Positions 17,401 through 25,706 of a DNA stretch of 64,000 nucleotides are shown piece by piece. The position numbers were made by a program, and so were the translations under genes. Origin of the DNA: Virgifigura sp964551315 (GTDB taxonomy: Bacteria; Pseudomonadota; Alphaproteobacteria; Dongiales; Dongiaceae). The DNA is taken from positions 33,945 to 97,944 of the forward strand of contig CAZKCM010000007.1 in assembly GCA_964551315.1 (NCBI GenBank), given 5' to 3'. Under the pieces are notes generated by a model. The model saw only the letters and a list, made by a program, of their open reading frames with translations, had not been told where the DNA came from and made no database searches. Position 1 is the stretch's first letter, and each line of letters begins with the position of its first letter.

Positions 17401-17598
17401 ATCGCAACCGGCGCGGGGGCGGAGATGCGCCAGTCGCTCGGGACGGCGGTCTTCTTCGGGATGCTGGGCGTTACGGCCTTCGGCCTGATCTTCACGCCCG
17501 TCTTCTACGCGGCCGTTCGCCGGCTCCTGGGGCGGCGATCGGTCCCGAGCGGCTCTTCGAGCACCTCGGAGGCATTCCCGTCGGGGACGCCGAGCTGA
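14413..17598 (+). CDS. RND multidrug efflux pump, HAE1 family
   Basis: 1061 residues, full length for AcrB/MexF-type proton-driven pumps. It starts SLSHFFIDRPIFATVLSI and shows the hallmark FxRP helix, VDDAIVVVENVER (proton-relay Asp pair, about 409), the large periplasmic loops, GFIPQQDQGYL at the start of the second half, and GLAAKNAILIVEFA (relay Lys). Twelve membrane helices are expected. GGAGAA precedes the ATG. Together with the adaptor it would form two thirds of a tripartite exporter; substrates cannot be read from the sequence. Confidence 0.93.
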   Translation: MSLSHFFIDRPIFATVLSILVTLIGGFAYFTLPVAQYPEIAPPTIEVRATYPGASAEVLSDTVATPLEQEINGVDNMLYMVSQATGDGSLSLTVTFRLGTDLDEAQVLVQNRVAAAEPRLPEEVRRLGVTVRKNSPDMLMVIHLSSPDGSRDPLYVSNYATLQVRDVLARIDGVGDVRVFGARDYAMRIWLDPDKVAARGLTAGEVVAALRAQNVQVASGVLNQPPVPTPGAFQLNVETLGRLTDPKQFANVVVRTDAQGRVTRLRDIARVELGAQDYNANGYLDERPAVPLLVFQRPGSNALETAEQVLETMEELSRSFPPGLRYDVVYNPTEFIEESVNEVFKTIFEAVVLVVVVVVLFLQTWRASIIPIVAIPVSLIGTFAALAALGFSLNNLSLFGLVLAVGIVVDDAIVVVENVERNLRLGLSPKEAAHRTMDEVGGALVAIALVLSAVFIPAAFITGISGQFFRQFAVTIAVATAISCFVSLTLSPALAALLFKPHREEEERGSLLTRPVRAFFRGFNALFEKLSFGYGGLTRRLVRLSVMMLVVYGGLVGLTVWQFDRAPTGFIPQQDQGYLITVVQLPPGSSLARTDAVVRRAAKIILETEGVVHAVPFAGFDGATFTNASNAGAIFSALAPFPERAEKGLDANRILADLNARLGAIQDAFIITIPPPPVRGIGTAGGFKMMVQDRRGHGPEALAAAAQDLVAAANQVPGITGVFSLFNTRTPKVYADIDRVRAEMLGVSAGSVFETLEVYVGSAFVNEFNYLGRTYRVIAQADGGFRQEANDLANLKTRNALGEMVPIGSVAEFRDITGPYRVPRYNLYPAAEVQGSVLPGFSTSYALEAMERLAAERLPDGFGYEWTELAYQERSAGGTGLLVFAASIVFVFLVLAARYESWSLPLAVILIVPMCLLAAVSGLLARGMDVNILAQIGFVVLVGLAAKNAILIVEFARQAEEAGAPLVDAVVQAARTRLRPILMTSFAFILGVVPLAIATGAGAEMRQSLGTAVFFGMLGVTAFGLIFTPVFYAAVRRLLGRRSVPSGSSSTSEAFPSGTPS

Positions 17599-17657
17599 TG
17601 GCAGTCGGGCGCCGGCGAACGCGTTCGGGGCGCGCCGATGTTTGCGTGCCGCGCGGC

Positions 17658-17900
17658 TCAGTCCTCGGGGTGCGCGCCGGCGCGCCGCGCCGCCTCGATC
17701 GCGAGATCGGCGACGGAGCGCTCAGGCACCGGGCGGGTCCGGCGCTGGTACCGGGCGCGAACGTTGGGGTCCGCGGCGTCGGAGGGCTCGAGGCCGTCTT
17801 CGTACATGTCTTCGAGCTCATGCGCTTGCGGGGCCGGGAGGCCCGAGGCCGCGCAGGCCTGACGCGCCTGCGCGACCCAACTCCCGTAGTCGTCGCTCAT
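17658..17900 (-). CDS. Small hypothetical protein (80 residues)
   Basis: A soluble, charged product without signal or membrane segment: MSDDYGSWVAQARQACAASG at the N-terminus, an acidic centre (AHELEDMYEDGLEPSDAAD) and a basic C-terminal half. It lies 11 bases after the stop of another small gene (17912-18115) on the same strand, so the two look like a mini-operon convergent with the efflux pump. No family recognised. Confidence 0.45.
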   Translation of the reverse strand: MSDDYGSWVAQARQACAASGLPAPQAHELEDMYEDGLEPSDAADPNVRARYQRRTRPVPERSVADLAIEAARRAGAHPED

Positions 17901-17911
17901 GCCGGGCAGGT

Positions 17912-18115
17912 TCAGTGCCGTTTCGTCCGCCCGAGTGCGGAGGACATCACGCGCAGGGCGGCGCGACCGGCCTCGGGTACCCGCTGCGCGGCAGGCGTTC
18001 CCTGCGGAACGCGTTCACCCAGTACGTCGTCGATCATCCGCATGGTGTGCGAATCGGCAAGCGGCACCCGATGGGTCGCCGGAAAGGGTGGTCTTGGTTC
18101 GAACATCTGGCTCAT
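17912..18115 (-). CDS. Small hypothetical protein (67 residues)
   Basis: Starts at ATG 18115 after TAGGACATC (weak AGGA ribosome site). The sequence MSQMFEPRPPFPATHRVPLA, then MRMIDDVLGERVP, ends in a basic tail (SALGRTKRH). No membrane segment. First gene of the putative two-gene unit with the 80-residue gene; it diverges from the membrane protein at 18195 across a 79-base AT-richer spacer. Function unknown. Confidence 0.4.
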   Translation of the reverse strand: MSQMFEPRPPFPATHRVPLADSHTMRMIDDVLGERVPQGTPAAQRVPEAGRAALRVMSSALGRTKRH

Positions 18116-18194
18116 GATGTCCTAGAAACACGACTCCGGATGAAGATTCGGTAAATGACCGGACCAATTGCGAAATGATGTCTAGAGTTGTCGG

Positions 18195-18977
18195 ATGACG
18201 ACCGATTTGCGGACCCTGACACGAAGCGATGCGCCGAGTGGTTTGCGCCGGCGACGGCGATCGCGGCTCGACCAGCTGGCCTATTCGACACCGGTGGCGC
18301 TGATCCTTGGCTTGCTGGCGACCTATCTGCTCGCGCCGGATTTCTACCTGTCCTATGTCCTCGAATTCAGTCGGCGCGAATATCAGATCGTCGAGATTGC
18401 CACCGTCGCCAGCGCCATCCCGGCCTGCCTCCTGCTGTTCTGGTCGGCCTGGCGGTTCGGCCAGGATCCCGGCCAAAGGAGCGGCGGTGTCATCGTCGGC
18501 ATGATCGGCCTGGCGACGCTGTTCTTCGCCGGCGAGGAGACCAGCTGGGGGCAGACCTACCTGGGGTGGGATACACCCGAGCTGATCCGGCCGCTCGGCG
18601 GGGAGACCAATCTCCACAACATGCGGGTGCCCATCCCCGTCCAGGGGCTGGGCAGCGCATTTCTGTTGGCGGTGTTCGTTGCCCTTCCGCTCGCCTGGCG
18701 GTGGCGCGATCGTCTGCCTCTCCCGAAAGGCTGGGCCTGCGCCATCGCCGAGGGCCCGGTGGTCTTCTCGATGGTCCTGGCCTTTGCCTGGAAGGAAATC
18801 AAGACGGTCTACCTCTGGCTCGGTCCCGAGGTCGAGGGCAGCCCGACGCTCTTCTATGTCGAGTTCATCGAGCAGATCAACGAGCAGAAAGAACTGCTCA
18901 TTGCCGTCGGCCTGCTGACATATGCGCTTTATCGTGTGAGACTGGCGCGCGCAATCATCACCCGTTTCCGAACCTGA
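18195..18977 (+). CDS. Polytopic membrane protein with GEE-SWGQ / ETNLHN motifs, function unknown
   Basis: 260 residues and about six or seven membrane segments. The segment AGEETSWGQTYLGWDTPE followed about 15 residues later by GETNLHNM is a signature I associate with a widespread uncharacterised bacterial membrane family; the clustered Glu, His and Asn near the membrane face suggest a catalytic or metal site, but no activity is known to me. The basic N-terminus (LRRRRRSRLDQL) should be cytoplasmic. It stands alone between the divergent small genes and a convergent methyltransferase. Confidence 0.65.
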   Translation: MTTDLRTLTRSDAPSGLRRRRRSRLDQLAYSTPVALILGLLATYLLAPDFYLSYVLEFSRREYQIVEIATVASAIPACLLLFWSAWRFGQDPGQRSGGVIVGMIGLATLFFAGEETSWGQTYLGWDTPELIRPLGGETNLHNMRVPIPVQGLGSAFLLAVFVALPLAWRWRDRLPLPKGWACAIAEGPVVFSMVLAFAWKEIKTVYLWLGPEVEGSPTLFYVEFIEQINEQKELLIAVGLLTYALYRVRLARAIITRFRT

Positions 18978-19036
18978 ACGGCGCCCTTTCGCGGTTTCGG
19001 TCTCCGGTCGTGGCGGACCGGATTCGACGGGCGATC

Positions 19037-19759
19037 TCATGGACGGTCGGTGGAAGGAACGGCATCCGGCCGCCTCAGCACGGCCTGCTGAATCAGGTGC
19101 CGCCGGAAGGGGCCGAGATCGCGCCGTTCCACGAGGGCGAACCCGGTCAGATTGCGAATCGTCTCGATGAGCGCGTCGCTTTCGCGCCAGTGGAAGGATT
19201 CGAACTGTCCCGGGATGAAGCCTTCTTCGAAGCCCTGGACGAAGTCGGTGACGAACAGGCCGCCCGGCCGCAGGACGCGCGCGATCTCGGTCATGACCGT
19301 GGACAGCTCGAAGGCGTGGTCGAGCGCGTTGGTGTAGACCGCGTCGACGGAGCCGTCGGGGAAGACGAGCCGGTGAAAGTCTCCGGGCAGCACCCGTGGA
19401 TTGTCGGGGCCGGGATTCAGATCGATGCCGACGGCAAAATGACCCAATTGATGAAGCGCCTGCACCTCGGTCCCGAGTCGAGCGCCGAGGCACAGCACGG
19501 ATCGCGCCTCCCGGAGCGGAGCGCAGCCCTCGAACCGGCGCCGGAACTCGGCGAGGCTCTCCGCCTCCTTCTTCTCCAGGCGCTCGCGGATCTTGTCCAG
19601 CTTGGCGGCCTGATGATCGAGGTAGTCCTGGTAGCTCGCGTAGGTGCGGCGGACGAACTGGCCGTCCCGCACCCAGGTGCCCGCGTCGTCGAACGCGGCG
19701 CGGCGGCGCCTTTCCTTTTCGCGTTGCTTCGCCTGCCGGCCGAATCCCAGAAGCTTCAT
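19037..19759 (-). CDS. Class I SAM-dependent methyltransferase
   Basis: 240 residues. After a basic coiled N-terminal region (KQREKERRRRAAFDD and KLDKIRERLEKKEAE) comes a Methyltransf_11-like fold: SVLCLGARLGTEVQAL (motif I), VGIDLNPG, FPDGSVDAVYTNALDH and RVLRPGGLFVTD. Motif I reads LGARLGTE instead of the usual DxGxGxG, an acceptable variant of this subgroup. The acceptor is unknown. I choose ATG 19759 because GGAGGGGAAA stands before it; the frame extends 13 codons further. The gene converges on the membrane protein at 18195. Confidence 0.75.
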   Translation of the reverse strand: MKLLGFGRQAKQREKERRRRAAFDDAGTWVRDGQFVRRTYASYQDYLDHQAAKLDKIRERLEKKEAESLAEFRRRFEGCAPLREARSVLCLGARLGTEVQALHQLGHFAVGIDLNPGPDNPRVLPGDFHRLVFPDGSVDAVYTNALDHAFELSTVMTEIARVLRPGGLFVTDFVQGFEEGFIPGQFESFHWRESDALIETIRNLTGFALVERRDLGPFRRHLIQQAVLRRPDAVPSTDRP

Positions 19760-19990
19760 CGCGTTTCCCCTCCGCGGAACGGGCGCCCCTTCGCCCAAAG
19801 GCCTTTCCGGAAAGAACTTGCAACGGTTGCGAAGGGTTCCCGCAACCGGCGATGACCGGTCGGTGGTGAACGCCAGACTGCGAATTGCGTTGGTGTGATT
19901 CGCGACCCGTCCTCTGCGGCGATATCCGCCGCGGCGTTATCGGGGCAGCGGAGCATCGCTTAGAGGCCACGCATCTGGAGAGAGGATCAA

Positions 19991-21904
19991 ATGGCTTACG
20001 CTCGGTCGAGCAGGCTGGACCGCCCCGTCGACATCGGGCGCGATCACGTTCTGGGCGCCCCGACGGCAGACATAACCCTGGTCGAGTACGGCAGCTACGC
20101 CTGTCCCTACTGCCACGCCGCCCACGACGTCATCGCCAAGCTGCGCGACCGTTTTGGAGACAGGATGCGATACGTCTTTCGGCACCTGCCGATCGCGGGC
20201 AGCGAGGACGCCGAGCCGGCCGCGGTGCTCGCGGAGTTCGCGTCCGAAACGAGCGGAAAGTTCTGGCCGGTGCACGACGCACTGATGCGGCGCGGCCCCA
20301 CCTTCGCGCCCGGCGATTTCGAACGGATCGCCGCGGCCTTCGACCTGCCGCCGCGCGACGAGGCGCACGCGCCGGCGATCCGTGCGGCCGAACGCCGCGT
20401 GCGGGAGGATGCCGAGAGCGCGCGGCGCAGCGGCGCGCTCGTGACGCCGACCTTCTTCATCAATAACCGCCGCTACGAGGGCCCTTGGGACGAGAACGCG
20501 CTGGCCGAGGCCATGCTCGGCTCTCTCGGTCACCGGATCCAGACGGCGACCCTGGATTTCGTCCGCTGGGGGCCATCGGCCGGGTTTCTCCTCCTGCTCA
20601 TGTCGGTCCTTGCGATCGCGTTGACCAACTCGCCGGCAGGCCCGGCCTTCGAATCCTGGTGGCACACGCCGCTGGACATTCACTTCGGCGGCGAAGCTTT
20701 TGGGCTGCCGCTCCTGGATTGGGTCAATGACGGCCTTCTGACGATCTTCTTCCTTGTCGTGGGGCTGGAGATCAAGCGCGAGTTCACGGTGGGCCGCCTC
20801 GCGAGCCGGCGTGCCGCCGCGCTGCCCATTGCGGCCGCGATCGGGGGCATGATCGCCCCCGCACTCATCTATCTCGCGGTGATCCCGGCAGGTCGGATGC
20901 TTCACGGCTGGGGTGTCCCCATCGCGACCGACACCGCCTTCGCCGTTGCCCTCATCGCCTTGCTCGGGGACCGCGTTCCGGTGGAACTGCGCGTGTTCCT
21001 GACGGCGGCGGTGGTTGTCGACGATCTGGTCGCCATCGCGATCCTTGCCCTGTTCTACTCGGGCGACATCGATACGGGCTATCTGGTCGCGGCCGCCCTC
21101 GTCACCGGGCTCCTGGCGGTGCTGAACCAATCCGGCATCTACCGGGCGCTGCCCTATGCGGTGCTCGGCGTGGTCCTCTGGGCTTGCCTGCACCACGCGG
21201 GGCTGCATCCGACCCTGGCGGGAGTGATTCTCGCGGTGGCGACCCCGACGCGCCCGCCGGCGAATCTGTACGCTCTGACGGCTCAGGCGGAGATGGTCGT
21301 GCGGGCGGAGATGAGAAGCGCCGGCGAAGGCGTCCTGCGGCACGGTCCGTCCGAACCGGCCCTGCGGGCGCTGGACGTCATCCATGATCGGATCGAGTCC
21401 CCGGCGAACAAGCTGCTTCGCTCGGTCGAGCCCTGGTCCAGCTACGTCGTGCTGCCCGTTTTCGCGCTCGCCAACGCCGGGGTGGTCCTGTCTCTCGACG
21501 TGATCGAAGGGCACGCGCGCCTGATGCTGGCGATCGTTCTGGGGCTCGTGCTGGGAAAGCCGATCGGCATCTTTCTGGCCGCGTCGCTTGCGGTGCGCCT
21601 CGGCATTGCCGTGAAGCCGGCGGAGTATACGTGGCGCCAGCTCCTGGGCGCCGGCGCCCTTGCCGGGATCGGTTTCACCATGTCCCTGTTCATCGCGAGC
21701 CACGCCTTTCCAAGCGATGCGGATTTCGCCGCGGCGAAGATTTCCATCTTCCTCGCATCCCTGATCGCCGGAAGCCTGGGTGCGCTGATCTTGTGGTCAA
21801 GGGCGGACCTGGACAAAGAGCTGACGGTAACGAGCCGGCTCCGCCGCACCGCCGCGCCGCCGTCCGGCAGTCCGGCAGGCTCGTTCGGCGACCAGGGCGG
21901 GTAG
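19991..21904 (+). CDS. nhaA: Fused DsbA-like thioredoxin domain and NhaA Na+/H+ antiporter
   Basis: 637 residues, about 240 longer than plain NhaA. Residues 15-175 form a DsbA/FrnE-like thioredoxin fold with active site CPYC (38-41) and the cis-Pro loop VTPTFFINNRR. From about 185 onward a complete NhaA follows: LTIFFLVVGLEIKREF, ATDTAFAVALIALL (about 312), the ion-binding Asp pair in VVVDDLVAIA (about 345), and GIGFTMSLFIASHAF. NhaA expels sodium for protons. No signal peptide precedes the thioredoxin domain, so it is predicted to be cytoplasmic. The fusion is known in databases, but what the redox domain does is not. Confidence 0.92.
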   Translation: MAYARSSRLDRPVDIGRDHVLGAPTADITLVEYGSYACPYCHAAHDVIAKLRDRFGDRMRYVFRHLPIAGSEDAEPAAVLAEFASETSGKFWPVHDALMRRGPTFAPGDFERIAAAFDLPPRDEAHAPAIRAAERRVREDAESARRSGALVTPTFFINNRRYEGPWDENALAEAMLGSLGHRIQTATLDFVRWGPSAGFLLLLMSVLAIALTNSPAGPAFESWWHTPLDIHFGGEAFGLPLLDWVNDGLLTIFFLVVGLEIKREFTVGRLASRRAAALPIAAAIGGMIAPALIYLAVIPAGRMLHGWGVPIATDTAFAVALIALLGDRVPVELRVFLTAAVVVDDLVAIAILALFYSGDIDTGYLVAAALVTGLLAVLNQSGIYRALPYAVLGVVLWACLHHAGLHPTLAGVILAVATPTRPPANLYALTAQAEMVVRAEMRSAGEGVLRHGPSEPALRALDVIHDRIESPANKLLRSVEPWSSYVVLPVFALANAGVVLSLDVIEGHARLMLAIVLGLVLGKPIGIFLAASLAVRLGIAVKPAEYTWRQLLGAGALAGIGFTMSLFIASHAFPSDADFAAAKISIFLASLIAGSLGALILWSRADLDKELTVTSRLRRTAAPPSGSPAGSFGDQGG

Positions 21905-22075
21905 CGCCTCGGCGCCGGCCGCCTGTTCAGGCGCCGCTCGGAACCGGAACTGCGCGATCCGGGTTCTCTCTCGATCGGTGCCGGGACGTTCGACGCGGCG
22001 TCGCTTGGTCGCGAGCCGGCGGTGCATCCCGGGCATCTCCAGGCAGGAACGATACGGGCGAAAGGAGGCTCGGCG

Positions 22076-22852
22076 ATGGGACTGGATCGGCTAAAGGGGC
22101 GCGTTGCGATCGTAACCGGTGCGGGACGGGGAATCGGCCGCGCCATCGCCTGCAAGCTGGCCGAAGAGGGCGCGCGGGTGCTTGCGGCGGATCTCGACCT
22201 TCAGGTGGCCGAGGAGACGGCGAAGCTGGCCGCGGAGGCCGGCGGCGAGGCCAGGGCGCACGCTGCGGATGTGAGCCGCGCCAACGCGGTCGAGGGCATG
22301 GTCCAGGCTGCCGTCTCCGCCTGGGGCGGCCTCCACATCCTGTGCAGCAACGCGGGCATCTTCCCGTCGGCGCGCCTCGAGAACCTGAGCGAGGCGGAAT
22401 GGGACCGGGTGCAGGCGATCAACCTCAAGGCGGCGTTCCTGGCGACCAAGGCGGCCCTGCCGCATCTGCGCAAGTCGGGCAGCGGGCGCATCATCGTCAC
22501 CTCCTCGATCACCGGACCGATCACCGGTTATCCCGGCTGGGCGCATTACGGGGCAAGCAAGGCCGGGCTGCTGGGTTTCGTCCGCTCCGCCGCGCTGGAG
22601 CTTGCCAAGGCCAAGGTCACGGTGAACGCCGTCCAGCCCGGAAACATCATGACCGAGGGCATGCGCGCGCAGCCGGCGGACTACATCCGCGAGACCGAGC
22701 GCGCGATCCCCATGGGCCATCTCGGTGATCCCGAGGACATCGCCAACGCGGTCCTGTTCCTGGCCTCCGACGAGGCGCGTTACATCACCGGCCAGGGCAT
22801 CGTCATCGACGGCGGGCAGACCCTGCCCGAATCCAGGCTGGCGATCGACTGA
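22076..22852 (+). CDS. Short-chain dehydrogenase/reductase (FabG-like)
   Basis: 258 residues of classical SDR: VTGAGRGIGRAIA (dinucleotide loop, about 12-24), CSNAGIF, catalytic Ser in VTSSITGPITG, YGASK (Tyr/Lys) and VQPGNIMTEGM. The acidic residue after beta-2 (AADLD) favours NAD over NADP. Substrate unknown. AAAGGAGG stands 8 bases before the ATG at 22076. It converges on the amidinotransferase-like gene and may act in the same catabolic block, but that is only positional. Confidence 0.85.
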   Translation: MGLDRLKGRVAIVTGAGRGIGRAIACKLAEEGARVLAADLDLQVAEETAKLAAEAGGEARAHAADVSRANAVEGMVQAAVSAWGGLHILCSNAGIFPSARLENLSEAEWDRVQAINLKAAFLATKAALPHLRKSGSGRIIVTSSITGPITGYPGWAHYGASKAGLLGFVRSAALELAKAKVTVNAVQPGNIMTEGMRAQPADYIRETERAIPMGHLGDPEDIANAVLFLASDEARYITGQGIVIDGGQTLPESRLAID

Positions 22853-22928
22853 GGACCGGCGCGAACGCGGGCCGCCGTCAGCCAAGCGAAACCCCGACAG
22901 GCGCGCGGATGCCGTAGGTCAGGCCGGC

Positions 22929-22977
22929 CGCGGACCGCGGGGCAAGGTCTTTTCCGCGGCGCCGCCGTCGGTCCGCG
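22929..22977. terminator. Bidirectional hairpin between convergent genes
   Basis: CGCGGACCG and CGGTCCGCG pair across the 125-base gap between the SDR and the amidinotransferase-like gene; an inner CCGCGG/CCGCGG pair lies in the loop. Confidence 0.45.
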
Positions 22978-23913
22978 TCAGGCGGGCACGCGCCGCAATG
23001 CCTGGGCCATGCAGTGGATGCCGCCGCCGGTCTTGGAGATCTCGCTCATGTCCACTTCCGCCACCTCGAATCCGCGCGCCTTCAGGGCCTCGATCAGCGT
23101 GCGCGAATGCTTGGGCGCGATCACCCGGTCGCGGCCCAGCGACATCACGTTGCAGCCGAGCGTGACCGTGTCCGGATAGGGCACGTCGATGATCTCGATC
23201 CTCTTGGCGCGCAGCCAGTCGACCACCTCCGCCGGAGTCGTGTCGAGGCAGACCGCGGCAAGCTTCTCGGCAATCATGACGACCATGAGGTCGATGTGGA
23301 CGAAGAACGGGTCGAAGCGGACGATCTTTGTCTCCCAGCCTTCCTTCTCGAACCAGCCCTTGACCTGCAGGGCGCCTTCCTCGTTGGTTCGCTCGCCGCC
23401 GCAGCCGATGAGGACGCAACCGTCCTCGATGACGTCGAAGTCGCCGCCCTCGAACAGCCCCGCGGTCACCATGTCGTAGATCGGGATGCCGAGACGCTGA
23501 TAGGTGCGGATCGCGGCGAAGTTCTCGCCCCGGCGCCACCAGTTGCACATGTTGGTGATGACTGCGCCATAAGGCGTCATGAAGCTCGAATCGCGGGCAT
23601 AGACCTGCATCGGCAGCTCGGGTTCGGGCTGGTGGTAGTGGACGGTGACGCCGAAATGCTCGTAGGCGGCGACGAGCTCCTTGTGCTGAGCCTTCGCGAC
23701 CGCGATGTCGCAGGGCGCGTCGCGCAGATACTTGCGCGACAGCGAACTCGTCGCGAGATGCCGCAGATGGTCGGGCTTGCCGAGCAGGACATCGGTAAGG
23801 ACATCGTACTCGTTGCTGCATCCCCAGCGGTTGAGGACCGGCGTTCCGCCGCTCTCCTCGCGCCGTTTCAGCGTGAACGCTTCGCCGAGGTCGATCGTCG
23901 CCATGTCGTTCAT
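22978..23913 (-). CDS. Amidinotransferase/arginine deiminase-superfamily hydrolase (DDAH-like)
   Basis: 311 residues of the guanidine-modifying pentein fold. Visible catalytic elements: EGGDFDVI (about 153), HIDLMVVMI (His-x-Asp) and the nucleophile Cys in GGGIHCM (about 301). Members hydrolyse arginine, methylarginines or other guanidino compounds to the ureido product plus ammonia or amine. AAAGGAG precedes the ATG, which overlaps the stop of the permease gene (TGATG), so it is the last gene of a PotABCD-type operon; the importer therefore likely brings in its substrate. Which guanidino compound is used cannot be told. Confidence 0.82.
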   Translation of the reverse strand: MNDMATIDLGEAFTLKRREESGGTPVLNRWGCSNEYDVLTDVLLGKPDHLRHLATSSLSRKYLRDAPCDIAVAKAQHKELVAAYEHFGVTVHYHQPEPELPMQVYARDSSFMTPYGAVITNMCNWWRRGENFAAIRTYQRLGIPIYDMVTAGLFEGGDFDVIEDGCVLIGCGGERTNEEGALQVKGWFEKEGWETKIVRFDPFFVHIDLMVVMIAEKLAAVCLDTTPAEVVDWLRAKRIEIIDVPYPDTVTLGCNVMSLGRDRVIAPKHSRTLIEALKARGFEVAEVDMSEISKTGGGIHCMAQALRRVPA

Positions 23914-24830
23914 CAAAGCGTCTCCTTTCTTGACCAGGCTCCCCGCAGGCCGAGCCGGCGGCGGAGCGGGACATTGGGGACCACCTCGCCGGTCGGGGCG
24001 GCGTCCTCGGCGGTCGCCTCCTCGCGAACGCCGCGCGCGGCGCCCCGCGCCATCATGCGGGCCAGGATCACCGCCACGGTGAGGACGGTCAGCACCACCG
24101 AGATGGCGGCGACGGCCGGATCGACGTTGTCGCGCAGGCCCATCCAGACGCGGCGCGGCAGGGTGATCGCCTCGACGCTGGTGACGAACAGCGTCACGGC
24201 GATCTCCTCCCAGGACAGCACGAAGGACAGGAACGCGGCCGAGGCGATGCCGAAGCGGATGTTGGGCAGGACCACCGAGACCGTCGTCCGCCACAGCGAG
24301 GCGCCAAGGCCGCGCGCCGCCATCTCCATGCGGCGATCCACCTGGCTCAGCGCGACCAGAATGATGACCACGGCGAAGGGCGTGACCATCACGACGTGGC
24401 AGAGCGCGACTCCGATCCAGGTGTCGTAGCCGAATGGCTCGAAGATCCTGGAAATCCAGGTCACGAGGAAATAGAGCGTGACCGCCGAAACGACCGGCGG
24501 AACGACCATCGGCAGCAGCACGAAGCCGACCAGAAGCCCCGCGAAGCGCGGCTGCAGGTACCAGACGCCGAGGCCGAAGGCAGTGGCGAAGGCCGTGGCC
24601 ACGATGCTGCTGACGACGGCGACCCGGAGGCTGAGAAGGATGCTGGCGCCCCAGGCCGGGTCCTCGACGAGTGTGCGGTAGTGCCGCAGCGACAGCTCGC
24701 CGCGCGGCATCGCGAGATACTCGAACGGCGTCAGGGAGATCGGGACGATGGCGATGAGCGGCGCCAGGAGGAAGATCATGAGGGCCGTGGTGATCACAAG
24801 CGCCGCGGGGCCGGGGCGATAGACGTTCAT
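23913..24830 (-). CDS. ABC transporter permease, PotC type
   Basis: 305 residues, six helices, with the EAA loop MAARGLGASLWRTTVSVVLP characteristic of the permease-ATPase contact. Homologous in plan to spermidine/putrescine PotC. The C-terminal tail of about 35 residues (EEATAEDAAPTGE) is longer than usual and hydrophilic. Overlaps the downstream hydrolase start and follows the PotB-like gene by 5 bases. Confidence 0.88.
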   Translation of the reverse strand: MNVYRPGPAALVITTALMIFLLAPLIAIVPISLTPFEYLAMPRGELSLRHYRTLVEDPAWGASILLSLRVAVVSSIVATAFATAFGLGVWYLQPRFAGLLVGFVLLPMVVPPVVSAVTLYFLVTWISRIFEPFGYDTWIGVALCHVVMVTPFAVVIILVALSQVDRRMEMAARGLGASLWRTTVSVVLPNIRFGIASAAFLSFVLSWEEIAVTLFVTSVEAITLPRRVWMGLRDNVDPAVAAISVVLTVLTVAVILARMMARGAARGVREEATAEDAAPTGEVVPNVPLRRRLGLRGAWSRKETL

Positions 24831-24835
24831 CGATT

Positions 24836-25669
24836 CTACCCGACCAGCTTCTCGACCCGCGTCAGCCGGAACAGGAGCGCGACCAGAACGGCCACGATCG
24901 CCACCAGCACCACGCTGATCGCGGCGGCGAGACCCCAGTTCGCGGTCTGGAACAGCTGCACATAGACGAACTCTGCGGCCATGACGCTGCGCCCGCCGCC
25001 CAGGATGGCGGGGGTGATGAAGAATCCCAGCGAGAAGACGAAGACGATGAGGCCGGCGCCGAAGATGCCCGGCATCGTCATTGGCAGAAAGACGGACCAG
25101 AAGGTGCGCAGCCGGCTGGCGCCCATCCCGCGGGAGGCGAGAAGAACGCGCTCGTCGACGTGCCGCATGGCCGAGGCGATCGGGAACACGGCAAAGGGAA
25201 TCAGGAAGTGGGTCATGCCGACGATGACGCCGAACTCGTTGCGGACCATCGTGAGCGGCGCGTCGATCGCCCCCAGCGCCTGCAGCCAGCTGTTCACGAG
25301 GCCCCGGTTGTAGAGGAGGACAAGCCAGCCGAAGGCGCGCGTCAGGGTCGAGATCCAGAACGGGACCAGGATGCAGAACTCGACGAAGATTCGCTGGCGC
25401 GGCGAGCCGCGGACCCAGACATAGGCGAGCGCATAGGCCGCCACCGTGGTGGCGATCGTCACCACCGCGCAGATGCGCAGCGTCCGAACGAGGACGCCCT
25501 GGACGATCGGGTCGGTGAACACGCGTGCGTACTGGGCGAGGCCGGGTTCGGGCAGCGTCAGGCTCCAGCCCGCTACGCCGAGGAAGGGCAGGCCATAGGC
25601 GAGCGCCAGGAAGATCGGTAAGGGGGCGACGAGCGCCAGATACCCGCCGCCCCGTCTTGTCCAGATCAT
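24836..25669 (-). CDS. ABC transporter permease, PotB type
   Basis: 277 residues with six membrane helices and the EAA loop LASRGMGASRLRTFWSVFLP. It would form the membrane channel together with the PotC-like subunit encoded 5 bases downstream. Lies 37 bases after the solute-binding protein gene in the order ATPase, binding protein, PotB, PotC, hydrolase. Confidence 0.88.
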   Translation of the reverse strand: MIWTRRGGGYLALVAPLPIFLALAYGLPFLGVAGWSLTLPEPGLAQYARVFTDPIVQGVLVRTLRICAVVTIATTVAAYALAYVWVRGSPRQRIFVEFCILVPFWISTLTRAFGWLVLLYNRGLVNSWLQALGAIDAPLTMVRNEFGVIVGMTHFLIPFAVFPIASAMRHVDERVLLASRGMGASRLRTFWSVFLPMTMPGIFGAGLIVFVFSLGFFITPAILGGGRSVMAAEFVYVQLFQTANWGLAAAISVVLVAIVAVLVALLFRLTRVEKLVG

Positions 25670-25706
25670 CGCGATGCCGGACCCGCCGCCGGTTGTTCCG
25701 TCCGGC

